From contig NZ_CP039690.1 in assembly GCF_005144885.1 (NCBI RefSeq), positions 5,965,001-6,029,000 on the forward strand: DNA of 64,000 nucleotides, read 5' to 3'. The stretch comes from Phreatobacter stygius (GTDB lineage: Bacteria; Pseudomonadota; Alphaproteobacteria; Rhizobiales; Phreatobacteraceae). Positions 40,391 to 48,024 of the stretch are shown here, piece after piece. The notes beneath the pieces are model-generated. The model ran no database searches and had not been told where the DNA came from. It saw nothing but the letters and a program-made list of their open reading frames with translations. The first letter of the stretch is position 1, and the number at the start of each line of letters is the position of its first letter. Position numbers and translations under genes: made by a program.

Positions 40391-41518
40391 TCACGGGGTC
40401 GGTGCGGCCGGCGGGCAGCGTTCTTCGGCGCGGTATTTGGCGAAGGTTTCGACGCCGACCATCGCGATCAGCAGGATCGGCGTCGACAGCACGGCGCCGA
40501 TCGGCCCCCACAGCCAGAGCCAGAAGATGAAGGAGATGAACACCAGGAAGGGCGACACGGTCAGCCTGTTGCCGACCACGGCGGGGGTCACGGCATTGCT
40601 CTCCACGAGATGCAGGACATAGAAGGCGGCGGCCGGCCAAAGCGCGGCAAGCGTGGTCGTGGTCGTTAGCAGGCCGGCTGCGAACAGCAGCGCCGCGACG
40701 ATGATCGGGCCGACAAAGGCGAGATAGTTCAGCAGGAACGCCAGCGCTCCCCAGAAGATCGGAAACGGCAGGCCGGCGATCCAGGCGATGATCGTCGTGG
40801 CCGCGCCCAGTCCCAGATTGATGACCGTGACGATGCCGAGATAGGCAGCCACCCGCTCTTCGATTTCTTCGAAGAAGCCGCCTGCCGATTTCCGGGCCCC
40901 GCGGCCAAGGCAGAGGCGGAGGATGCGCGCCTTCATGATGCGACGGGTGGCCAGGTAGAAATAGGTGGTGGCAATGAAAATGAGCACGCCGCCGGCGGCC
41001 GCGGAGGACGATATGGCGAAATGCATCACCTGGCTGCCGCCGGCGACGTTGACCTGCAGGCCCGACGAGGTCGAGAGGCTCTCGAGCGCGGTTTCGACCT
41101 GTTTGATGATCGCAAATATGTCGGCGAGCTTGGCCTGGAGCGCCGCCATCATGGCCGGCAACTGGTCGCTCCAGGCGGCGATCGGGACGGTGAGCAATGA
41201 GAGCGCGGCAAGTGTCAGACCGACGCTGGCCAGCACGAGGACCGCCGCCGCCAGATGCCTTGGAACCCCGTGCCGAACCAGCCGATCGACGAGCGGGCCG
41301 AGAACCAGGCCGATGATGACGCCGGCGGTTACCGGCAGGGAGATGGCGCGGGTCATGTTCAGCGTGGCGATCGCCAGAATGACGAATATTCCGACCGCCG
41401 CATAACGCAGGACGAGATCGTGTTCGAAGGTTCCGCCGTCATCGATGGCGTGCTCGTCGGTATCGTCCGTCGGCGGGTCATAAGACGCCAGCGCGCTCAG
41501 GAAGTTGTCCCATGCCAT
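40391..41518 (-). CDS. AI-2E/PerM family membrane transporter
   Basis: 375 residues from MAWDNFLSAL; the frame is open to 41791, but the EcfG promoter fixes the start. Acidic cytoplasmic N-terminus, then about seven or eight TM helices with the family pattern: two N-terminal helices (FVILAIATLNMTRA; SLPVTAGVIIGLVLGP), a long amphipathic region, and a C-terminal helix bundle with GLPFPIFWGALAFLLNYLAFVGP split over two helices. The family includes TqsA (AI-2 export) and sodium/proton antiporter-like members; substrate unknown. Confidence 0.87.
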   Translation of the reverse strand: MAWDNFLSALASYDPPTDDTDEHAIDDGGTFEHDLVLRYAAVGIFVILAIATLNMTRAISLPVTAGVIIGLVLGPLVDRLVRHGVPRHLAAAVLVLASVGLTLAALSLLTVPIAAWSDQLPAMMAALQAKLADIFAIIKQVETALESLSTSSGLQVNVAGGSQVMHFAISSSAAAGGVLIFIATTYFYLATRRIMKARILRLCLGRGARKSAGGFFEEIEERVAAYLGIVTVINLGLGAATTIIAWIAGLPFPIFWGALAFLLNYLAFVGPIIVAALLFAAGLLTTTTTLAALWPAAAFYVLHLVESNAVTPAVVGNRLTVSPFLVFISFIFWLWLWGPIGAVLSTPILLIAMVGVETFAKYRAEERCPPAAPTP

Positions 41519-41563
41519 GGTCTGACCCTTTGCCGGCTCTCGCCGTCTGTCCGGCGCCGCATC

Positions 41564-41589
41564 AACGCGTGGGCCCCAGCCATAGTTCC
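41564..41589 (-). promoter_or_regulatory. EcfG-type promoter for the PerM-like gene
   Basis: Minus-strand GGAAC, 17 bases, CGTT, exact elements. Leader of about 40 bases. It is the only recognisable element in the 317 bases between this gene and the divergent gene at 41836; the rest shows nothing. Confidence 0.72.
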
Positions 41590-41835
41590 ACATGGCCCGC
41601 GTGTGGTTTTTGGTCCGAGCGCTTTTTGCAGGCCTCGACGATCGGGACGCTGGGGGAAGGCGGGTGCGGTGCCGGTCACGCGGCCGCCTTGCGTGAGTTG
41701 ACGCTGGGGTTGCCCCAGGGTCGGTCGAAAGATCCATTGTCGTGCGGATCGGAATGACGGTTATGTGCGGCAACACACTCGACCATTGCACGGGCGATCA
41801 TATAGTTTGTGCAATGGCCGGATCATTGATGGCCG

Positions 41836-42321
41836 ATGAATTCGCAAGATCTGACCCAAGAAGTGACCGTGCCGATCCGTCGTATTCTCGCTGCCCTGCT
41901 CTGGACGATGCTGGTCGCCGGTCCGGCGCGCGCCCAATGGCTGGTGCAGGATATCGCGGCACGACCGGGCAGTGCCGCCGTGCTCGACCTGACTTACCGC
42001 AGTTCGGGCGAGAAATTCACGGTCGTCTGCAGCGAAACCGGTGTGTTCATCTCCTACGCCGCGGGATTCCGGGTCGATCGCCCGCGCGACAGGCCGATAG
42101 CGGGCACCTATCAGATCGACGACGGGCCTTCCAAGCCGATCAGCTGGACCACGCCGGGACGCACGGCCTATGTCAGCGCGCGTTATGCCGAATCCCTGCT
42201 GCGCGATATTGCCGGCGCCGCGCGTCTGTTCATTCAGTTCGCCGGTGTCGAGCAGACCTTCGACCTGACGCCGCTTCTGCCCTATGCCGAATCGATCAGG
42301 CGGCGGTGCCGGATGCCGTAG
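41836..42321 (+). CDS. Exported hypothetical protein (161 aa)
   Basis: 161 residues with a Sec signal (basic IRR, hydrophobic ILAALLWTMLVAG, cleavage after ARA near residue 34). The mature part is a beta-rich domain with two Cys (TVVCSETG; RRRCRMP), which could form a disulfide in the periplasm. No family is recognised. GTG codons at 41863 and 41869 are alternative starts. Its last 40 bases overlap the convergent small gene. Confidence 0.7.
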   Translation: MNSQDLTQEVTVPIRRILAALLWTMLVAGPARAQWLVQDIAARPGSAAVLDLTYRSSGEKFTVVCSETGVFISYAAGFRVDRPRDRPIAGTYQIDDGPSKPISWTTPGRTAYVSARYAESLLRDIAGAARLFIQFAGVEQTFDLTPLLPYAESIRRRCRMP

Positions 42322-42581
42322 GGCGAGCCCCCCGATCGGGTCCTGACGGCCGCTCCTTCGCCTTCGAAGGGCAGGGTCTCGGTGGCGAATGTCGGCGGGG
42401 TCTCGGCGAGGCCGGTGGCGAAGGCCTTGACCACGGCACGGCCGACCGCCGCCCGGGCCTCCCGGTCTTCGTGGAACAGGCCGAGTTCCTCGCAGGTCTG
42501 GTCGAATTTCAGCCGCATCTGCCGAATGTCCTGAAGACTATAGAGGCAGCGCGGGCCGGGCCGAGCGATGTCGTCGCGCAT
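42282..42581 (-). CDS. Hypothetical protein (99 aa)
   Basis: 99 residues; ATG about nine bases after GAGGGAGG. The middle (LYSLQDIRQMRLKFDQTCEELGLF, over two helices) is helical and looks like the short conserved hypothetical proteins of rhizobia; the tail is basic. No membrane segment. The frame extends to 42752 with less convincing content. A GGTT-type EcfG-like site lies about 60 bases upstream. The 3' end overlaps the convergent exported-protein gene by 40 bases. Confidence 0.65.
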   Translation of the reverse strand: MRDDIARPGPRCLYSLQDIRQMRLKFDQTCEELGLFHEDREARAAVGRAVVKAFATGLAETPPTFATETLPFEGEGAAVRTRSGGSPYGIRHRRLIDSA

Positions 42582-42638
42582 GGCATGAGCCTCCCTCACA
42601 AACCGGCCGAAGCGGCAGGCAGGCCAGCTCGGTCCGAC

Positions 42639-42664
42639 AACCCGCGGGCCCCGGTCTTTGTTCC
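42639..42664 (-). promoter_or_regulatory. Weak EcfG-like promoter for the 99-aa gene
   Basis: Minus-strand GGAAC, 17 bases, GGTT. One mismatch to consensus, but correctly placed for the gene starting at 42581 and using the same -10 variant as other near-matches here. Confidence 0.35.
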
Positions 42665-42813
42665 GCCCGGCGGCGGCATGTCGCGGGTCGAACTGAGCGC
42701 AGACCAGCCGTTCCGAAAAGGAACTGCGCAGCCGGTCGGTTGTTGAATACACATTCGAGGGCGGTGCGCCGGCCGTCGGCGACGCCGTTCAGACCGGTCA
42801 GCCGGAGCCCATC

Positions 42814-43008
42814 ATGGATGCTATCCCCCAAGAGATGCGCGACAAGCTCATTGGTGCGATCGCGGCGCTCAACCAGGTCGCGGAGGCCCTGGCGGATCGG
42901 GGCCTGAGGCTGGATATCGAGAGCTCGGATGCAACCCTTGCCGGCAGTCCCGGCCAGCGGAACATGTTCCGCGCCCGCATTTCGGCGCCGTCCATCCTCA
43001 TTCCCTGA
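42814..43008 (+). CDS. Hypothetical protein (64 aa)
   Basis: 64 residues; ATG after CGGAGCCCATC. A single predicted helix (DKLIGAIAALNQVAEALADR) is followed by a polar tail with a hydrophobic end (APSILIP). No family is recognised and no signal peptide or TM segment is present. Divergent from the 99-residue gene. Confidence 0.55.
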   Translation: MDAIPQEMRDKLIGAIAALNQVAEALADRGLRLDIESSDATLAGSPGQRNMFRARISAPSILIP

Positions 43009-43033
43009 CAGGCAGGCCGCCGCTCGCCGCCTG

Positions 43034-43705
43034 TCACGTCCGCTGCAGGCGCTCGACGACGCCGTCGATGTAGCGCGCCATCAGTTCGGGCGCCGAGGCT
43101 GAAAACATCCTGATGCGGCCGGTATGGGCGAGCAGGAGCAGGCCGGCGGCGTGGGCGAAGGCGTCGACCATCAGGAGATTGGCCGCTTCGCGTGTCGCGC
43201 CCAGGCTTTCGGCGGCTTCCGCGATCGGCCCGAGCGCCGCCGCGAGCCCGGCATTCAGCTCCTCGTCGCGCTCCCGGCCGAGGCCTTTCGGTTTCATGCC
43301 ACCGCGGAACAGGTAGAAGCCGAGATCGAGATCACGCGGATTGGCTGCATAGAAGCCGAAAAAGGCGGTTGCCGCGGCGCGCAGCCGTTCGGCGGGCGTG
43401 CGGCAGCGGGCGACCGCCCGGTCGACGGTTTCGCTGAGATTGGTCAGCGAGGCCTGAAGCACCTCGGCGTAAATCGCTTCCTTGGACGCGAAGTGGAAAT
43501 AGAGCGCGGCGGGCGTGTAGCCGGCTTCCGAGGCAATCGCCCGCAGCGACGCGCCATCAAGGCCCTCCGCCTCGAAGACCTTGCGCGCGGCGTCCAGGAT
43601 GAGGCTGCGCTTGAGCTCCTTGACCGCCCGGGTGCGTCCCTGCCTGCGCTGTTCCACCGTTCTTCCCGTCGCGTCCCGATTGACTGTCGATAAATTTTCT
43701 AACAC
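43034..43705 (-). CDS. TetR family transcriptional repressor
   Basis: 223 residues. A basic N-terminus (RTRAVKELKRSLILDAA) leads into the TetR helix-turn-helix (about 30-75: ASLRAIASEAGYTPAALYFHF then SKEAIYAEV). The C-terminal ligand domain resembles the TetR_C_33-like group. Divergent from the oxygenase/acyl-CoA dehydrogenase pair, so it most likely represses that operon and itself from the palindrome between them. The inducer is probably an acyl-CoA or the pathway substrate. Downstream in-frame ATG codons are absent until well inside the HTH. Confidence 0.9.
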   Translation of the reverse strand: MLENLSTVNRDATGRTVEQRRQGRTRAVKELKRSLILDAARKVFEAEGLDGASLRAIASEAGYTPAALYFHFASKEAIYAEVLQASLTNLSETVDRAVARCRTPAERLRAAATAFFGFYAANPRDLDLGFYLFRGGMKPKGLGRERDEELNAGLAAALGPIAEAAESLGATREAANLLMVDAFAHAAGLLLLAHTGRIRMFSASAPELMARYIDGVVERLQRT

Positions 43706-43706
43706 T

Positions 43707-43722
43707 GTTCAATTAATCAAAC
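43707..43722. promoter_or_regulatory. Putative TetR operator
   Basis: A 16-base imperfect palindrome GTTCAATTAATCAAAC (12 of 16 positions symmetric, centre TTAA), an AT-rich patch in GC-rich surroundings. It abuts the TetR start codon and lies 20 bases before the divergent gene's ATG, so it can block both. Confidence 0.45.
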
Positions 43723-43742
43723 AAGAAGTCCTGGAGGTGCCC

Positions 43743-45308
43743 ATGTTGATGACGTCCGCCGACTATCGCGAGTCGCTGCGCGCCTATCGGCCGCGTGTCT
43801 TCGTCAATGGCAACGCGGTGGCGAGCGTCGCCGACGAGCCGTTGCTGGCGCCCGGCATCAATGCCGTCGGCACCGCCTACGACCTCGCGCACGAAGCCGG
43901 GCATCGCACCGTCATGACGGCCCGGCAGGGGACCTCGGGCAAGACCGTCAACCGGATGCTGCACATCGACGAGACCTCGTCGGATCTCTTGCAGAAGCTG
44001 GAAGCGGTGCGTCTGGCCTGCCGGATCTCGGGCTGCGCCCAGCGCTACCTCGCCCATGACGCGCTCAATGGCCTGTTTCAGGCGACGCGGCGCACCGACC
44101 AGGCCCATGCGACCGACTATTCCCAGCGCTTCCTGAACTACCTGCACGCGGTGCAGGACCGCGACCTGACGCTCGGCATCGCCATGACCGACGCCAAGGG
44201 CGATCGGTCCAGGCGGCCGGGCGGGCAGGCGAACCCGGACGTCTATGTCCATATCAAGGAGCGGCGGCCCGACGGCATCGTCATCCGCGGCACCAAGGCG
44301 ATCGTCACCGGCGCGCCCTATATGCACGAATTCCTGGTCATGCCGTGCCGGACGCATGTCCCGGAAGATGCGGACTTCGCGGTCTGCTGCGCGGTGCCGG
44401 TCGATGCGCCCGGCGTCACCATCGTCGCCCGCCCGGCCGGCCGCCCAGGCGAGGCGGCGGCCAAATTTTCCGCCCGATACGGCCAGTCGACCGGCGTCGT
44501 CCTGTTCGACGACGTGTTCGTGCCGCATGATCGGGTCTTCCTCGCCGGCGAGGTCGAGGAGGGCGGTTTCCTGACCACCTCCTACGCCACCCACCACCGG
44601 CATTCCTGCATCGGCGCGCGCGCCGGCTTCGGCGACCTGTTGATCGGCGCCGGCGCGCTGATGACCGAAGCCAATGGGCTCGATGCCGACGCCCATGGTC
44701 ATATCCGCGACGCCATGGTCGAGCTGATCACCATCACCGAAGGCTTCTACGCCTGCGGCGTCGCGTCATCGGTCTATTGCGTCCAGGACCCCGCCGGTTC
44801 GGTCATGCCGGATGCGGTGTTCTCGAACATCGGCAAGCTCCTGCTGGCGACCAGGATCTACGACATGCATCGGCTCGCCCATTATGTCTCGGGCGGCCTG
44901 ATCGTCGCGCTTCCCGGCCCCGACGAGGACCACAATCCGATGACCCAGGCTTCGCTTGCCGCCGTGCTCGGCGGCCGCGCCGACATTCCCATGGCGCAGC
45001 GCATCGAGGTCTCCCGTTTCATCGAAGATCTCACCATTTCGCATCAGGCTGGCTGGTACTCGGTCATCTCGCTCCATGGCGGCGGCTCGCCGGAAGCCAT
45101 GAAACGCGAGGTCTGGCGCAATTATCCGGTCATGGAAAAGGTCGAGCTGGTCGAGAGCCTGCTCGACCGCGGCGTCCTGGCCGGCGGCGGCCGTCCGTCC
45201 AGGCAGCCGGGACGGTGCTGCGCCACGGGCTGCGAGCCGCCGGGCCTGGCCGGGCCTCAGGCGCGGTCTCAGGATCGGGTTGTTGTGGCAGACGAGGGGA
45301 GGGCTTGA
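43743..45308 (+). CDS. HpaB / 4-hydroxybutyryl-CoA dehydratase-like flavoprotein
   Basis: 521 residues; ATG with GGAGG six bases upstream. It aligns with the 4-hydroxyphenylacetate 3-hydroxylase / 4-hydroxybutyryl-CoA dehydratase superfamily (TDAKGDRSRRPG, ERRPDGIVIRGTKA, TTSYATHHRHSC). Compared with Clostridium aminobutyricum AbfD from memory, Cys99 and His292 seem kept while Cys103 is Tyr (GCAQRYL) and Cys299 is Ala (HRHSCIGA). A [4Fe-4S] dehydratase is therefore unlikely, and an FAD- or FMNH2-dependent hydroxylase/oxidase is more likely. The last 35 residues (Pro/Arg/Cys-rich) look unlike the family. Overlaps the next gene by one base. Confidence 0.82.
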   Translation: MLMTSADYRESLRAYRPRVFVNGNAVASVADEPLLAPGINAVGTAYDLAHEAGHRTVMTARQGTSGKTVNRMLHIDETSSDLLQKLEAVRLACRISGCAQRYLAHDALNGLFQATRRTDQAHATDYSQRFLNYLHAVQDRDLTLGIAMTDAKGDRSRRPGGQANPDVYVHIKERRPDGIVIRGTKAIVTGAPYMHEFLVMPCRTHVPEDADFAVCCAVPVDAPGVTIVARPAGRPGEAAAKFSARYGQSTGVVLFDDVFVPHDRVFLAGEVEEGGFLTTSYATHHRHSCIGARAGFGDLLIGAGALMTEANGLDADAHGHIRDAMVELITITEGFYACGVASSVYCVQDPAGSVMPDAVFSNIGKLLLATRIYDMHRLAHYVSGGLIVALPGPDEDHNPMTQASLAAVLGGRADIPMAQRIEVSRFIEDLTISHQAGWYSVISLHGGGSPEAMKREVWRNYPVMEKVELVESLLDRGVLAGGGRPSRQPGRCCATGCEPPGLAGPQARSQDRVVVADEGRA

Positions 45309-47005
45309 TGACGAGCAGCACGATGACGGATCGCAGCCTCGCCGGCGAGGCGCCGGGTTACGCCACCCACGAGGTGTTCAACCAGTCCGGTTCGCTCGCC
45401 GATTACAATGCCTTCGCCGGCGACACGGCGCTGGTCGAGGCGGCCCGCGTTTTCGGTACCGATTGGGCCGGCGACCATTTGCGTCGCGCCGGTGCGATCG
45501 TCGGCAGCGAGAAGGTGCAAAACCTTGCCCGGCAAGCCAACCGGAACCTGCCGGAACTCAGGACCCATGACCGGTTCGGCAACCGGCTCGACGTGGTCGA
45601 GTTTCATCCGGCCTATCACGAGCTGATGGGTCTGATTTACGGCACCGAGACCCACAGCTTTGCCTGGACCCACAAGCGGCCGGGCGGCCATGTCGCGCGC
45701 GCCATCCTCAGCTATCTCTGGAACCAGGGCGAAAACGGCATCTGCTGCCCGATGGGCATGACCTTCTCGGCGATTCCCGCGCTCAGGCACGACCCCGCGC
45801 TGTTCGACCAATGGGCGCCGCAGATCCTGAAACCCGTCTACGATCCCAGGCCGATCCACGCCGCCGCGAAAGCCGGCGCAACCGTCGGCATGGCCATGAC
45901 CGAGAAGCAGGGCGGCTCGGATCTGCGCGCCACCATCACCACGGCGAGGCCCGCCACCAGCCGCCGGGGCTCCGGCGCGCCTTATCTCATCACCGGCCAC
46001 AAATGGTTCTTCTCGGTGCCGATGAGCGATCTGTTCCTGACCCTGGCGCAGACGGAAAAGGGGCTCTCCTGTTTCCTGGCGACCGGCTGGCTGCCCGACG
46101 GCACGCGCAACCGGCTGAAGCTGCAGCGGCTCAAGGACAAATGCGGCAACAAGTCGAATGCCTCGTCCGAGGTCGAATTCCACGACCTCTACGCGGTCAT
46201 GCTCGGCGAGGATGGCAAGGGCATCCGCACCGGCATCGAAATGGCCCATGTCACCCGGCTCGATTTCGCCGTCGGCTCGTCCGGCCTGATGCGCCAGGCT
46301 CTGTCGCAGGCGATCCACCACACGACCAACCGGCGCGCCTTCCAGCGGTCGCTGGTCGACCTGCCGATCATGCGCAATGTGGTGGCCGATCTGGCTGTCG
46401 AGAGCGAGGCGCTGATGTGGATGTCGATGCGGCTGGCCTTTGCGCTCGACCGCTCCGACGAGGACCGGTTCGAGCAATTGCTGTCCAGGATCTGCACGCC
46501 GGTGGCCAAATATTGGGCCTGCAAGCGCGCGCCGCCCTTCGTTGTCGAGGCGCTGGAATGCCATGGTGGCAACGGCTTCATCGCCGATCACCTGATGGAG
46601 CGGCTCTACCGCGAGGCGCCGCTGAACGGCATCTGGGAGGGCACCGGCAATGTCATTTGCCTCGACGTGCTGCGCGCGATGCAGCGCGAACCCGAAACCG
46701 TCACGGTGTTCCTCGACGAACTGCGCAAGGCGCGTGGGGCGGATCGCCGCTTCGATGCCTTCACCGACGACCTGGAGCGCCGCCTTGGCCAGCTCGCGGA
46801 TTTCGAGGGCGCGGCGCGCCGGGTCGTCGAGATGATGGCCTTTGCCCTTCAGGCGAGCCTGCTGCTGCGCCATTCGACCCCGGCCGTTGCCGACGCCTTC
46901 TGCGCGACCCGTCTGGACGGCGATTGGGGGCAGGCCTTCGGGACCATGCCCAGCGGCCTCGACAGCCAATCCATCATCGACCGTGCCCGTATTGCGCCGG
47001 GCTGA
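45308..47005 (+). CDS. AidB-like acyl-CoA dehydrogenase
   Basis: 565 residues; the ATG overlaps the previous stop (TGATG) and has GGGGAGGG upstream. ACAD fold with the AidB-type features: MAMTEKQGGSDLRAT for FAD binding, KWFFSVPMSD, RLDFAVGSSGLMRQAL, and ECHGGNGFI near the C-terminal FAD contact. AidB relatives are flavoproteins with weak isovaleryl-CoA dehydrogenase activity; in E. coli AidB also binds DNA in the alkylation response. Coupled to the HpaB-like gene and controlled by the TetR gene, a catabolic acyl-CoA oxidation role is more likely than DNA protection here. Confidence 0.9.
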   Translation: MTSSTMTDRSLAGEAPGYATHEVFNQSGSLADYNAFAGDTALVEAARVFGTDWAGDHLRRAGAIVGSEKVQNLARQANRNLPELRTHDRFGNRLDVVEFHPAYHELMGLIYGTETHSFAWTHKRPGGHVARAILSYLWNQGENGICCPMGMTFSAIPALRHDPALFDQWAPQILKPVYDPRPIHAAAKAGATVGMAMTEKQGGSDLRATITTARPATSRRGSGAPYLITGHKWFFSVPMSDLFLTLAQTEKGLSCFLATGWLPDGTRNRLKLQRLKDKCGNKSNASSEVEFHDLYAVMLGEDGKGIRTGIEMAHVTRLDFAVGSSGLMRQALSQAIHHTTNRRAFQRSLVDLPIMRNVVADLAVESEALMWMSMRLAFALDRSDEDRFEQLLSRICTPVAKYWACKRAPPFVVEALECHGGNGFIADHLMERLYREAPLNGIWEGTGNVICLDVLRAMQREPETVTVFLDELRKARGADRRFDAFTDDLERRLGQLADFEGAARRVVEMMAFALQASLLLRHSTPAVADAFCATRLDGDWGQAFGTMPSGLDSQSIIDRARIAPG

Positions 47006-47043
47006 AGTCGCAAGAGAACTCCAAGGCTATTTCGTTATTTATT

Positions 47044-47076
47044 CGAACATGACAATATTGAAAGGCAGAACGAACA
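47044..47076. promoter_or_regulatory. Possible GlpR operator half-sites before glpR
   Basis: CGAACA occurs at 47044-47049 and 47071-47076 in an AT-rich stretch upstream of glpR. This is the conserved half of DeoR/GlpR operators (E. coli TGTTCG...CGAACA). The 27-base spacing suits binding on one face of the helix. Autoregulation is inferred. Confidence 0.35.
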
Positions 47077-47122
47077 AAGCTGGCGGCAACCCGGCGCGGC
47101 AAACAAGGACCTTGGCAGCGCG

Positions 47123-47920
47123 ATGAGCGACCTTTCGCCCAGGCAATCGGAAATCCTGGCGCTGGCGCGGACCGCCGGCAAGGTCGGCGTCGAAGATCTC
47201 GCCCGGCGTTTCGAGGTGACGCCGCAGACCGTGCGCAAGGACCTCAACGAGCTCTGCGAGCGGCGGGTGCTGCAGCGTGTCCATGGCGGCGCGGTGGTCG
47301 CGTCGGGTGTCGCCAACCTGTCCTATGATGCCCGGCGCTTTGCCGCGGCCGAAGCCAAGCGCGCCATTGGAAGCGCCGCGGCGGCGCTGGTGCCGAACGG
47401 CTCTTCGCTGTTCATCAATATTGGCACGACCACTGAAGAAGTCGCCAAGGCCCTGGCTTTTCGCGACGACCTTCTGGTCATCACCAACAACCTGAATGTC
47501 GCTACCGAACTCTACCGGCACGCCGGCATCGAGGTGATCGTCACCGGCGGCCCGGTGCGCAAGGCCGACGGCGCGGTGGTCGGCGCCGCCGCGACCAATC
47601 TGATCCGGCAGTTCAAGGTCGACTATGCGGTGATCGGCGTGTCGGCCATCGACGCCGACGGCACGCTGCTCGATTTCGACTATCGCGAGGTGCTGGTCAC
47701 CCAGGCGATCATCGAGAACGCGCGCCATGTCATCCTGGTGTCCGACCAGACCAAGTTCACGCGCAAGGCGCCCGTGCGCATTGGCCATATGAGCCAGATC
47801 GACAGTTTCGTCACCGACCTGGTGCCTTCAGAGGACATCCGGCAGATGTGCCTGGAGGCGCAGGTCGACCTGGTCGAGGCCGATCCGGGTGGCGTTCTGA
47901 GCCGAGGCGAGCCGGATTGA
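47123..47920 (+). CDS. glpR: DeoR family repressor of glycerol metabolism, GlpR
   Basis: 265 residues. The N-terminal DeoR-type winged HTH (about 5-58: VEDLARRFEVTPQTVRKDLNEL over helix 2-3, then VHGGAV) is followed by the sugar-phosphate-binding DeoRC domain (75-235) with INIGTTTEEVA and VIGVSAID. It would sense glycerol-3-phosphate and release the operon. It is immediately upstream of glpD and the glycerol ABC genes on the same strand, which supports the name. Confidence 0.9.
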   Translation: MSDLSPRQSEILALARTAGKVGVEDLARRFEVTPQTVRKDLNELCERRVLQRVHGGAVVASGVANLSYDARRFAAAEAKRAIGSAAAALVPNGSSLFINIGTTTEEVAKALAFRDDLLVITNNLNVATELYRHAGIEVIVTGGPVRKADGAVVGAAATNLIRQFKVDYAVIGVSAIDADGTLLDFDYREVLVTQAIIENARHVILVSDQTKFTRKAPVRIGHMSQIDSFVTDLVPSEDIRQMCLEAQVDLVEADPGGVLSRGEPD

Positions 47921-47958
47921 GGTTTATCGGTCTTCGGGTTGATTTTCACTTGCACGCG

Positions 47959-47974
47959 TTTCGATCTTCGTTTT
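47959..47974. promoter_or_regulatory. Possible GlpR site before glpD
   Basis: TTTCGATCTTCGTTTT: two TTCG cores spaced one turn apart, about 50 bases before the glpD start. It resembles the TTTCGxTTTCG-type motifs seen at alphaproteobacterial GlpR targets. It may mark an internal promoter between glpR and glpD. Confidence 0.3.
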
Positions 47975-48024
47975 AGCCTTTGTCTGGTACAGGCCGCATC
48001 AAACGGCCATGCCGGAGATTGCGC

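Noticed and set aside
42718-42742. GGAAC-N16-TGTT before the 64-residue gene
   Set aside because: A one-mismatch site with a variant not clearly used elsewhere on this strand; not strong enough to list as a promoter.
44777-45307. Upstream extension of the AidB-like gene to 44777
   Set aside because: The extension overlaps the 3' third of the HpaB-like gene in another frame. The TGATG coupling and ribosome-binding site at 45308 give the better start.
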